DNA of 32,970 bases from assembly GCA_002081555.1 (NCBI GenBank), contig MZNV01002466.1:1-32970 (forward strand), in the 5' to 3' direction. Within the stretch, counting starts at the first letter, position 1, and each line of letters opens with the position of its first letter. A model generated the notes under the pieces. It was not told the DNA's origin and did not search any database. It saw only the letters and a list, made by a program, of their open reading frames with translations. Origin of the DNA: Protostelium mycophagum. Taxonomy: Eukaryota > Evosea > Variosea > Protosteliida > Protosteliaceae. The position numbers and the translations under genes are program-made. Shown here piece by piece: positions 10,901 through 19,513 of this stretch.

Positions 10901-12506
10901 ACCCCAGGGCGTCTTTTGAATGATCAAAGTCTACCTCGATTTTTGAAAGATTCAAAGTATGACTTGCTATCTCCTCTCTTGTCATACATGATGACTCTCT
11001 CATGTTCTTTCAGATTCATCTGTAAGAGCCTCTGTGAAGTCTGCTGAACCAGGGACTTGAATCTGGCGGTCTGAATGTCTCAGTGTCTCAGAAATCTGAC
11101 GGAAATTTCGGTGAAATCTCACGCTGATGAACCAATCTACACCGGTGTAGTGGGTCTTGCTCTGTTCAACAACGGTGAGGATCTTTTTGAATAATGCCTC
11201 TGCTATTCTTTTCTGCTGCTCGTGGACCATAATTGAATCTACATTTGATAGCAGATTTGTCTTTAAAATCTTCTCCCGATCTAAAATGACAGGCTGTGTA
11301 GATGATGGCACCTCCCTCACTCCTCTCAATACTAATTCATCTTGATTACTATTTTCTTCAGATAATTTTTCAGGATTTTATTTAGAAAAAAACTTTTGAA
11401 TTCAAATGAATTTTTTAAAAAATGTAAAAATGTACGTTTGATTAGATGCCTTGGCCATTTCTCCCAGAGTTTTTTTTCCTTCTGCAATCAGATTGCCTTG
11501 CCCGTATATCTTGCACAAATTGTACCGATCCATCAACCCCTCTATCGTCGCCTTTTTAGACTCTGAGACTATGATGTCGGGGGTGTCAAGGAGGGAGTTA
11601 CCCCCCTCGTCTACAACTTGAATGGTTATGGTAATCACGCCACTCTCTTTTGGATAAGAAAAAACAGACATGGACCCTGCTTCTTTTCAAAAATAATCGA
11701 AAAATGGATTAAATTTCACAAAATTAAAAAAAATTGTATTCTTTTCAAGAATAAAATAAAGGACGAAAAATGATTGAAATTTCGTGTTGTTTGAGGAATA
11801 GATCACCTAATAATTTGTCTGAGGTGAACTGAATTGTGGACTCTGAGATGATGAATTTGTTCTCAAGAGCCTTTGGATCTTCAGTCTCTGGAACTTCTTC
11901 CTTCTCCTCTGGATGGACGAAATCGATGACCTTCGTCATAATGTCTTTCAATTCTTCGATCTTCTCTATGTAGTTGTCATTGCTCAACAAGCGCAAGATA
12001 CGTCTCGACCGAATGAGCCAAATCGCCAATACTTCTTGATCATCCTGAGGAGTTAAGTTGATCAGATCGACAGATCATCTCACCTTGGCTCCCTGCCTCG
12101 ACGTTCTCATGTCCAATCGATCGATAATGTCGTTAAGAATCTGCTCTCCAAGCTCATCTTGAAGACTTCCCTTCCCACACCAGAACTTGAACTCTGTCTG
12201 CACCGACTTTTTCTCCTTCTTATTTCCCACACTTTTTTTCTCTGATCTTTTTCTCTCTGTTTTTTGTTTCTTAGGAGCCCTCTCCTTCTTGGACGTGGGC
12301 GTCTTAGAGGATGTTGGTGGGCTCAGTCGGCGCTTATTTGGTTCCACCGAAGTTTCAATCGGTGGGAGTTCACTGTTCACGGGCGAGATGGAGTGTTGCT
12401 CTGATTGGTCCAGGAGCGTGGATGAACTGAGAAGACTGTTGTCTTCTTTGACAGAATTTGAATCACTCCAATCCATCTTCACTTCCTGCTTGACCTTCAC
12501 TTCCAT
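4980..12506 (-). CDS. Helicase-like / P-loop / glycosyltransferase-like fusion protein
   Basis: One gene of more than 20 exons, about 1,700 residues. From the N-terminus: a Lys/Ser-rich, NLS-like region (12506-12200); a helical region; DECH, the SF2 motif II (10789-10800), with VSAT (motif III) about 30 residues later; MKIVRLPDSKTAGLFAENVR; a Cys/His-rich segment (near 9180-9085); LVDKGRLGDTFP (9010-8974); LDLR; QELGRMCR, a motif VI-like string (8656-8679); then a Walker A, AEPQIGKT (8064-8087); a helical linker; and a glycosyltransferase-like half with RYPVFIPTYR (near 6800), DTRGYARRFVQLLAE, WDDN (6472-6480 encodes DDN), DYALIG, DDIEFN and NRYLHYK. The last exon, about 124 residues, ends at 4980. 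The glycosyltransferase half resembles TET/JBP-associated (TAGT) enzymes, which act on modified DNA bases. Joins near 11060, 10450, 10150, 9370 and 8975-8750 are uncertain. Nuclear nucleic-acid modification is inferred. Confidence 0.7.
8200..8533 (-). other. Unusually long (334 nt) intron holding hairpins
   Basis: This intron of the large fusion gene has a GTAAGT donor at 8533 and a TCACTCTAG acceptor at 8200, and joins the exons in phase (TT plus C gives Phe). It is six to eight times longer than typical introns here. It separates the exon with helicase motif VI from the exon with the P-loop. Inside are two GC palindromes (8331-8343, 8397-8411) and a CTACATCGTTGTAG palindrome at about 8382-8395. 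Confidence 0.65.
8331..8411. repeat. Pair of GC hairpins
   Basis: GCGGCTTTGCCGC (8331-8343) and GGCGGCTTTGCCGCC (8397-8411) are 5- to 6-bp stems with the same TTT loop, inside the 334-nt intron of the fusion gene. The same element is found at 5505-5517 (inverted) and, with T/A changes, at 6926-6940. Confidence 0.75.
10876..10891 (+). repeat. Short telomere-like repeat in an intron
   Basis: The plus strand reads GGGTTTAGGGTTTAGG, two units of the TTTAGGG-type telomere repeat plus two bases. It lies within an intron of the large minus-strand gene, just upstream of the DECH exon. It is short enough to be chance or a relic of break repair. Confidence 0.5.
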
Positions 12507-12949
12507 GATTCTCGTCCTGTTTGGAGAGTCTTTGGATGATGCAGTCCCCTGCGGTGGAATTCCCGATTGGGCCTGGCTCCTCGTTGCCTTGGAGATAAAT
12601 CACCCACAAAAGTAATCTCACACCGCGGACTTTCTCTCCTCTAAAGATTTTTTGGCAACCAAGAGATGTCCCCGTGGTATTCTGACTAGGAGACAACTTA
12701 GACTGATTTGTGAACTCGAGGTCAGCAAACGAAACAAAAAAGCCTGGCGTCGCCGAAAGCCCCAGATTGCGAGTTTTCTCAACTCACAAAAATACGTTTT
12801 CCTTCTTTTGTTTGGTCAGTCAAATGACCTTCTAGCGCTCCTGGTGTAGTTCTGCTGATATTATCACGTAAAAAATTTGAATCTCAATGAAATTTCGTGC
12901 GGTTTACAAACAGAAATGTTTCAGCAGCTGAAACATCACATCACATACC
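12507..12949. promoter_or_regulatory. Divergent promoter region
   Basis: The 443 bases between two divergent ATGs (12506 minus, 12950 plus) must carry both 5' leaders and promoters. The minus-strand reading frame stays open for about 90 bases upstream of its ATG but without another ATG. Direct inspection shows a short repeated string (GAAATGTTTCAGCAGCTGAAAC, an imperfect palindrome near 12913-12932) close to the plus-strand ATG. Open frames in the middle have no convincing protein character. Confidence 0.4.
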
Positions 12950-15013
12950 ATGAGCACGAACGTACTACATTACACGCCACGAAGAAAAATCTATGAAAGA
13001 CCTCCTGAGCACCACGTCTTGGCGACACCACCTGTATTCTCTCAATTGGCGAAAATCGCCTCGCCAATGACGATTCGGAGGACAACCTCACAGGAGAAGA
13101 AAATAAACAGACCAAAGACGATAGGTTTCAAGAATCCATGGCCGAGTCATCAGAAATTGAAAGTATCTCAAATCAAAGCTGGCCTGGAATGGGGAAAATC
13201 GACCTCCTCTGTCGAGTACGAAGACGTCATGACACAAGCAGATAATGAAAGAGAAATGACGTCACAGCCAACAAACATACAACCGGCAAGGAGAGGAAGT
13301 GACTCCAAAGTCGGAGAGGAACTCTTGGTGAAAAGGCCACAGTGGGGAAATCCGAGCAGCGAGGAGGTGACAGCGACATGGTTGGGGCACGCTGGTGTGT
13401 TGATCCAAATGCCGGGCTTAGATGGTCAGGGTATGGTGAGGATCATAGTTGATCCCATCTTCTCAGAACGGTGAGTACAAATAGTCTCTTCCTCTTGATC
13501 TGCGCTGATGTCTGCAGCTGCTTCTTCAGCCAAAACGCGGGGCCTCTGAGGTCTTATCCTCCTCCTTGTACACTATCAGAACTGCCCCCTATCGACATCT
13601 TTTTGATCAGCCATAATCATTATGATCACCTCGATTCGGACACTGTGTCCACGATATGGAAGTTGAACCGACAACACATGAGGGTCATAGTTCCACTAGG
13701 AAATGGGGATTGGTTTAGAGAGGCACCATTGTCCATACCTGCAGATCGAATCATCGAGCTCGATTGGTGGGACGAATCATTCGTCACTTCTGGTGTTGTA
13801 GAAGAGCACAAAATTCCGGAAAATCCGTTTATACGTATCACATGTACACCTGCCCAACATAATTCTGGTGAGTCGCTGTTGCTTTGTTCTGATCTATAAA
13901 ATTGAGCTGTACGGAAAAGCTTTAGTACAAAAATAAATCTTGTGTGCATGCTTTTGCTGCTGAGGCGTTTTACAGCACTGTAGATTGACACCTTGGATAT
14001 ATCAGATTTTTTAACCTTTTTCAGGAAGATTTAGAATGGATTCTGGAGCTGCGTTATGGTCCAGCTGGTACTTTGAATACATCAACCCACAGAAAAATCC
14101 AATTTCACATTTTCGTGTTTATTTTGCCGGAGATACCGGATTTCAGATTCACGGACCGGAGGTAATGTTCGAAAATTCTAATATTTTGTTAATTTTTGTA
14201 TTTTAAATGAGCTAACAATGTAGGGGCCAACGGAGGAATCAGAATATCCCAAATGTCCCGCTTTTGAGCAGATCTCTCTGTGAGTTCAAACTTCAAATTC
14301 TGATCTTTCCGCCAAATCTGATTTTTTTCAGGCGACTTGGTGCGCCGGATATGAGCCTGCTTCCCATCAGCGTTGGAGCCACAGCGGGATTTTTGAAGAA
14401 AAACATATCTTTTTTCCCACGCGTAAACCCCTCCATCATGAGTGCTAACCATGTGGGAGCCTGGGACGCGGTGAGACTTCACAAAATAATGAGAGACGCA
14501 GGCGACGGTCGTAAAAACAAACAAGGTGAAGACTCGTTGTAGATGCTCAAAAATACCAGATTCTTTGCGTTGTAGATGACATAGAATTTAGGTCCCGTTT
14601 CCATGGCGATACACTGGGGGACATTTGTGGGGGGCGATGATGATGTCGCGCAATCCATAAACGATCTGAAACGTGCCTGTAAAAGCCAAGGGGTCAAATA
14701 TGCAAGGTTACCAGAAGGCGGGAAAATCGCACACGTGGAACAACCAGGCGAATTCCTCTTGGTAAATCATGGCGAGACAATCAGAATGAAAATAGAAGGA
14801 GAGACAATGTCGGAAAGATTGGAAAATATCGAAATTCTGGCGGGGTTGAGAGTGAGTGGGGGATCGGATTTGGAGTCGGACCAGGAATCGGATTCGGAAC
14901 TTTTTGGAAATCGGGAAGATGGAAAAAAGAGGGAGAGAAAACACATTTTCAAGGGAAAAATCAAGGAGAAGATCAAGGAAAAAATGCCAGACAGAAGATC
15001 TTTCGAAAAATAA
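12950..15013 (+). CDS. NAPE-PLD-like zinc hydrolase
   Basis: A metallo-beta-lactamase-fold phosphodiesterase of the N-acylphosphatidylethanolamine phospholipase D family, which releases N-acylethanolamines from membrane lipids; the substrate here is inferred. Exons 12950-13470, 13530-13867, 14025-14161, 14224-14279, 14332-14525 and 14592-15013 join in phase to 555 residues. Visible ligands: H202, H204, D206 and H207 in SHNHYDHLD; H284 in PAQHNSG; D323 in FAGDTGF; the ANH before VGAWDAVRLH; and H423 in AIHWGTF. Other family hallmarks are TATWLGHAGVLIQ and GRFRMDSGAALWSSWYF. Human NAPE-PLD has 393 residues; the extra length is a basic N-terminal extension of about 130 residues and a C-terminal tail of about 75 residues, first Ser/Asp/Glu-rich then Lys/Arg-rich. 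No signal peptide is seen. The stop is only 22 bp from the stop of the converging VWA gene. Confidence 0.9.
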
Positions 15014-15035
15014 AAAAATTGTAGAATTTTTATTC

Positions 15036-18000
15036 TTATGTTTTCGCACGATTGACGAGAGCGGCTGCCGCGTTGGTGTACTCGTCCACTTTGTCTTTGA
15101 GCTGCTTTTTCAGCCAGTTCTTCGCCTTTCTGACCACCAAGCTCCAAGTGTTCTCTTCCTTTTGGTAGTTCTTCTGGAGAAAAGCGATGACCAGAGCCGT
15201 AACAAATGCCAGACTGAGGGATTTGTCGGGAGAGGCGTTGGTGGCGTCCTCCGTGGATATATTCATCGGGATTATAGCTTTGGTCGAGAAGCTTCCGTTT
15301 GCGTTCTGATGTTCGATCAAGGCTTGCAGCGGGGAAGCCTCCGCTGATGGCAGCGAAGAGGAGAAGGAAGAAAATGAGAGCCCCCCGGGAGGGGCACAAG
15401 GTGCCGCAAGAGCGGGAGGGGGGGGAGGGGGCATCCCGCAGGGGGGAGGTGCACAAGCAGAAGAGGGTGCACAAGCAAAAGGGGGAGGGGGAGGGGGATG
15501 GGCGTCCGAGAGGCAGAGAGGGGGGGGAGGCGCACAAGCAGGAGAGGGTGCACAAGCAAAAGAGGGAGAGGGAACCGGGTAGGAAAGGCTATTGTTTTTG
15601 GCGAAGCCAGTAGGTGCGGACCTGGATGCCATTGGTGGGGCCATGCCGAAGTACTGTTTTGGTGCGCAAGGCATCGGGGCGCCAGGCATCGGGGCGCCAA
15701 AACCGCTGGTTTTGGTGGATTTTGGTGCGGAGCCGATCTCGATAACCTTGACGGATCCTTGTGTGGAGCCGTCTCTTTCCTCCACTACTATTTTTCAGAA
15801 CACCCAAACACGAGATTCACATATATGCATTTTTCCGGTTTTTTTGTACATTTTGTGACTTTCCACTTGTGTACGAAATTTCGTTAAGAGGAGCGTGAAA
15901 GATTTACCTGCAACGAAAGAAGTCATCTTGGATAGGACTCCAGACTGTAGAGAAGTCTTCAGTATCTCATCATCAATCTCTTTGGCAGATGCGAGCATCA
16001 AGCCGTCTGCATCGTGCATGTGACTGCGTCCCGTCTCGAGTCCGTCAATCATGGCCCGACCGAATAACCTGATACATTTCAGAATTATTTTATGTCATGA
16101 CATCTCACCTTCCCACAAGAAGATCCTCCGAAGACGTCTTGACAAAAGAGGACGCCTTCAAAGCCACCTGACGCTGTCAAAACACGCCTCGTTGTAGATC
16201 CCTCACCTCCTGCGACCAAGGGGTGTTTCCGAATTTTCCGCTGAGCCTGGCGGTTATCTTTTCGCTCTTCAGCTTCTTCAGTGCCTGAGGGCTAAACCTG
16301 GCAAAGGCGTGGTGCACACCACCGGAGAAGATGGGGGCGGGGTGGAATGGCGCCACGTCAGGCTTGGTGTCTGGATTATTGCTACCTTTGTACACAACAT
16401 CCAGTTTGACCTGTGTCCTTTAGAATGTTTTGGCGGGAAAAAGATATACAAATATTTTTCGTCGAGGTAACGGTCAAAACGCAATCTGATGGCAGAAAAA
16501 TACTCACATCACTTAGACATGGCCTCATGGCGTAATTCAACTGTCTCATGACAGCTTCCTGCATATTATGTGTGTCGACAAATTCGGATTTTCCGTTCGA
16601 AACTTTGGCAATTTCAGTGACGAGTTGGCGGTCTACACAGCTTCCTATTCCGAAAGTGAAAATTCTCGTGGAATTGGACTCGGTTCTCGCGATCTGGATG
16701 CATTCGTCACGATCGGACACCTGTCAAACTTTCAGTATCTACAACGTTGTAGAATACAGTATAGACATTTACCTCTCCATCAGTCAGTATAAAGATCTGT
16801 CTGGAAAATCCCGGTGTCCTTTTGTCCGACAGAATCTTATACAGAGGCTTAAGTAATTCCGTCCCGCCTAAATCGGCGTCTCTCGAAGCGTTAGCTTCGT
16901 CCGCCGCGGACAGGGTTTCATCCGAATATGACCGTGTTTCCGGGAAAAGTCGTCTCTCATCAGAGCCGAAATCGATGATGTTGAATTTACAACTCTCAGG
17001 AAGACTTCTTAAGATGATGGAGACGGCCTGGTTCACCTGCAAGTTTTTCAGGATCTACAATGTTGTAGATCAGAATTCGTCACCTGTTGAATGGAACTGC
17101 CATACATGGAACCGGAACAGTCGATCAACAGAATGATCTCTGAGTTGATCTGGTCACGTTAACAAACATGAAAAATCACGTTAAGAGACGAGAAGATAAT
17201 TGAATCTTCACCTGATCGTCCTCTTCTTGCTGCGTCATGTCTGGGTGGAAAGAAAAGCACACAACACCATCCTTAGTAGGGGTTTTCTCTGCAACAGCTG
17301 TCGGTCTACAACCAGTCAATCTATTTTTAGACACTGAGATTTGTACAACTCACGCGTAGGGCTCGGCGACTTCTATTTTTAGGGTGAGCATGTCTTTTTC
17401 CTTCAATTTGTGGGTAACTTTTGATCCCTTTACAACGGTGTTTGGCAATCCCTTCACGGACACCAACTTGGAGGAAGACTTTATGTTGGCTGAAAAATCG
17501 ACCTTGAAAAGTCAGACTGGTCCAGTTTTCAAGCAGTAGAAGACTTCGCATAGGTCTGCGTGGAGGATCACATCGGCATTAATGCGGAAAGACATACCTC
17601 GAGTGAAGTTCCGTGAGCGGGGATACTGAAATGGATGTCTTTATCGACATAGAACAATGTGTCGACGTATGTCATGACACATTTGACCTCGGATTGAGGC
17701 GGAAGGCTTCCGACAGAGCACCTGAACTTATTTCCCTCTATAGAGGTCAACCATTTCTTCTTGTTAAAAAATCACCTTGTGCTCCCATATAAGCTCCATG
17801 GCCTTCAGCGAGAGCGTCCTCATACTTCTCAACGGCTTTTTTCTTCTCGGTGAGCTCACTCTTGATCTTCTTTCCTGCGACTTCAGCGTGGAAAGAAGAT
17901 ACTGCAGCCGAAGAGGGAAGAGGGTAGATGTATGAGATCTCTAAAGTATCCTCAAGATTTTGGTTGACGAAATTCTGTGTCACGGTGACTCTCGCAAAGA

Positions 18001-18210
18001 GATCTTGGATTTCGGCTTGTATGATGGAACTTGTGGAGAGGGTTGAGGGAGCTCCCCCATCTGGCAACTGTAATTCTCCCTGTGAAGAGTTAGATCTTCA
18101 ATTTGAGACAGACCATTTCTGTAAACGTACGAGACACATGATCGGTTGGTGTTTTTGTTGGTTTGAGATGACAAACGTCGGATTGTCCCACCGTTCACTG
18201 AACGAACCAT
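15036..18210 (-). CDS. VIT and von Willebrand A domain protein
   Basis: A VIT-plus-VWA protein like the inter-alpha-trypsin inhibitor heavy chain / VWA5 family found in animals and Dictyostelium, usually an adhesion or scaffold protein. The VIT domain (18060-17350) carries VTVTQNF, ISYIYPLPSSAAVSSFHAEV and KKAVEKYEDALAEGHGAY. The VWA domain (17140-16500) has an intact MIDAS: DCSGSM, then DLGGTE and LTDGE. Then follow a module ending near 15908 and a last exon 15787-15036 with a Pro/Cys/Ala-rich linker (CAPPPP repeats) and a conserved-looking C-terminus containing KNWLKKQL. One splice (17313 side) uses GTTGTAG as acceptor, proven by phase. The 5' end is uncertain: the VIT exon starts with GELQLPDGG near 18080, and upstream MVRS (18210) is a candidate start. 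No clear signal peptide is visible, so it may be cytosolic. Confidence 0.85.
15370..15600 (+). repeat. G-rich tract with 81-bp duplication
   Basis: The plus strand carries many runs of 4-7 G. The string GCACAAGCAG recurs at 15451 and 15532 with similar flanks, an 81-bp (27-codon) in-frame tandem duplication within the last exon of the VWA gene. It encodes two copies of a Cys-Ala-Pro-rich segment. A second 15-bp tandem pair lies at about 15670-15699. Confidence 0.75.
16738..16753. repeat. Perfect 16-bp palindrome in a VWA-gene intron
   Basis: TCTACAACGTTGTAGA is its own reverse complement, and lies in the short intron between the LTDGE exon and the next exon. It is two head-to-head copies of the intronic motif CGTTGTAGA seen elsewhere in the window. 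Confidence 0.8.
17052..17071. repeat. Near-perfect 20-bp palindrome in a VWA-gene intron
   Basis: GATCTACAATGTTGTAGATC is palindromic except for the central pair. It fills about 40 percent of the intron between the DCSGSM exon and the next exon, and is again a double copy of the GTTGTAGAT motif. Confidence 0.75.
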
Positions 18211-18523
18211 TCGGTGTGTGTATTTTTATGTGAAGGCCTACAATCCTCACTGATCTTTTATTTAATCTTAAAATTAAAAAATAAATTTGGTTTCTTGAGG
18301 CACAGGGACCACCACAATCTTTTGAATGTCTGACTTCTTATTTCTTGAAACAAGTGATCAAAAATCAACCGGAACCCATCCACAAGAACAAAAAATCAGA
18401 AAAACGATTTTCAGAGGACAATACCTGATTGAACAGATGGGATTCATCGATTAGACCTTTTTTCTCGTATTTGATTGCCTCAAACCGATGTGAAAAGTTT
18501 CAGACTCAAACTTTTTTACCTGA
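18211..18523. promoter_or_regulatory. Divergent promoter region
   Basis: This is the 313-bp A+T-rich gap between the candidate start of the VIT/VWA gene and the ATG of the small plus-strand gene. It contains AAAATTAAAAAATAAA near 18270 but no recognisable conserved element, and no convincing coding frame. Confidence 0.4.
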
Positions 18524-18840
18524 ATGTTTGGAAGTCATGATAAAAAAACGAAGAGGCTCATTTATGTTTCTCCGAAAGATAATGACTGCTTGGTGCACGA
18601 CGGTGAGACATGGTATGGACCGAGGTTGTTTGAAATCAAGAGCTGTTGCAGCTAAATGTTGAGCGATTACGAGGTAACAAGAGCCCCATCGACATCGATG
18701 AGAAAAAGAGTTGCCAAATTCTTTCAACAGAGAAAAGATCCATCACATTCAAACAAGAACGTCTTGATTCACAAGATGATACGTTACAGATCGAAATGAA
18801 TATACTCAGCTGTCTATCCACAGTTCGCTGGATTTATTGA
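18524..18840 (+). CDS. Small unrecognised charged protein
   Basis: I do not recognise this protein. Exon 18524-18602 and exon 18641-18840 join across a 38-nt intron (GTGAGA donor, ATCAAG acceptor) in phase, giving 92 residues. An in-frame TGA lies directly before the ATG, which fixes the start unless a leader exon exists. The sequence is strongly charged and soluble-looking, with KRLIYVSPKDNDCLVHDE at the front and a long Glu/Lys/Asp/Gln-rich middle that is probably helical; the last residues are hydrophobic and aromatic. There is no signal peptide. It converges on the next gene with 30 bp between stop codons. If the intron were not removed, the frame would stop soon after it (CSCS-TAA region), so the splice is needed for the longer product. 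Confidence 0.5.
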
Positions 18841-18870
18841 GTTCAATTCCCCACCAGCGATGTTCTTTCT

Positions 18871-19065
18871 TTACTGTCCTGTCAATTTTTTTGTCGTCCA
18901 AGGGAGATGGTTCCATGTCCAATTAACCACGATGAAGAGAGTAGCCGAGAAAATGCCTTTCACAAAAGGATCAATAAAGAGTCTTTTGATGGAGCGTCCA
19001 ACAGTATCTGGCTTCTTCTCAATCTCTTCTGATTCGTCTTGTTCTTTTGAATGTGAGTGGACCAT
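18871..19065 (-). CDS. Small single-pass membrane protein
   Basis: A 64-residue single-exon frame from ATG 19065 to TAA 18871. The first 22 residues are acidic and polar (SKEQDESEEIEKKPD), then comes a basic patch (GRSIKRLF) and one hydrophobic segment, about residues 36-54 (GIFSATLFIVVNWTWNH), followed by a short basic tail (TTKKLTGQ). This is the architecture of a C-terminally anchored protein of the mitochondrial outer membrane or ER, but I recognise no family. A longer plus-strand frame overlaps it (18860-19228); its composition is less protein-like, so I prefer this strand. A further upstream ATG near 19200 could add residues if an intron lies between. Confidence 0.5.
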   Translation of the reverse strand: MVHSHSKEQDESEEIEKKPDTVGRSIKRLFIDPFVKGIFSATLFIVVNWTWNHLPWTTKKLTGQ

Positions 19066-19513
19066 GTTGTTGAGGATGATTTCGAAATGTGATCAGCAGA
19101 ATCAAAAAATTATATTTTTGAAGATGCGAGCTCTTCTTCACATTTGGATCAAAGCAATAACAATTGCAAAGAGAAGAAAGAGATCCAGTTCCAGAACGAG
19201 TCATAGAGGAGATAAACCGTTTCTTTGAGAGGATCAAATGATTGGTCTCAATTTCCCGCCAAAATTTGAATTTCCCGCCCAAATTCAAATCTGCGCACCT
19301 TCATTTTCCGTCTTTTCAGGACAAGGCAGGCCACCACACACTCGTATTCAGCGATTGGATCGCTGGTAGAGGTGTATTGCACAGGTAAGGATCCAAAGAC
19401 CAAATTGGAAGTCTTCTCCCGCTCAATCTGAGTTTAGATCTGATCTTTACAGCTACAAAGAGGTCTATTTTTATTGAGTCAAGAACTCACCGTGAACATA
19501 CTAAAGAATCAAA
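19066..19513. promoter_or_regulatory. Promoter and leader of the giant coiled-coil gene
   Basis: No gene is supported here. It holds two direct copies of TTTCCCGCC (19252-19260 and 19271-19279), which match the E2F/DP consensus, about 240-260 bp upstream of the coiled-coil ATG. A possible leader intron runs 19385-19452 (GTAAGG donor, TTTACAG acceptor), placing transcription start upstream of about 19380. The minus-strand small gene must also have its promoter here. Confidence 0.5.
19252..19279 (+). promoter_or_regulatory. Tandem E2F-like sites
   Basis: Two exact TTTCCCGCC sites lie 19 bp apart, each preceded by AA and followed by A/C-rich sequence. TTTCCCGCC is a perfect match to the E2F/DP binding consensus (TTTSSCGC) known from animals, plants and many protists. 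Binding in this organism is inferred. Confidence 0.55.

Noticed and set aside
18860-19228. 122-residue plus-strand frame
   Set aside because: Overlaps the minus-strand membrane protein gene; composition (Phe, Ser, Cys, Met, Arg clusters) looks like an antisense shadow.
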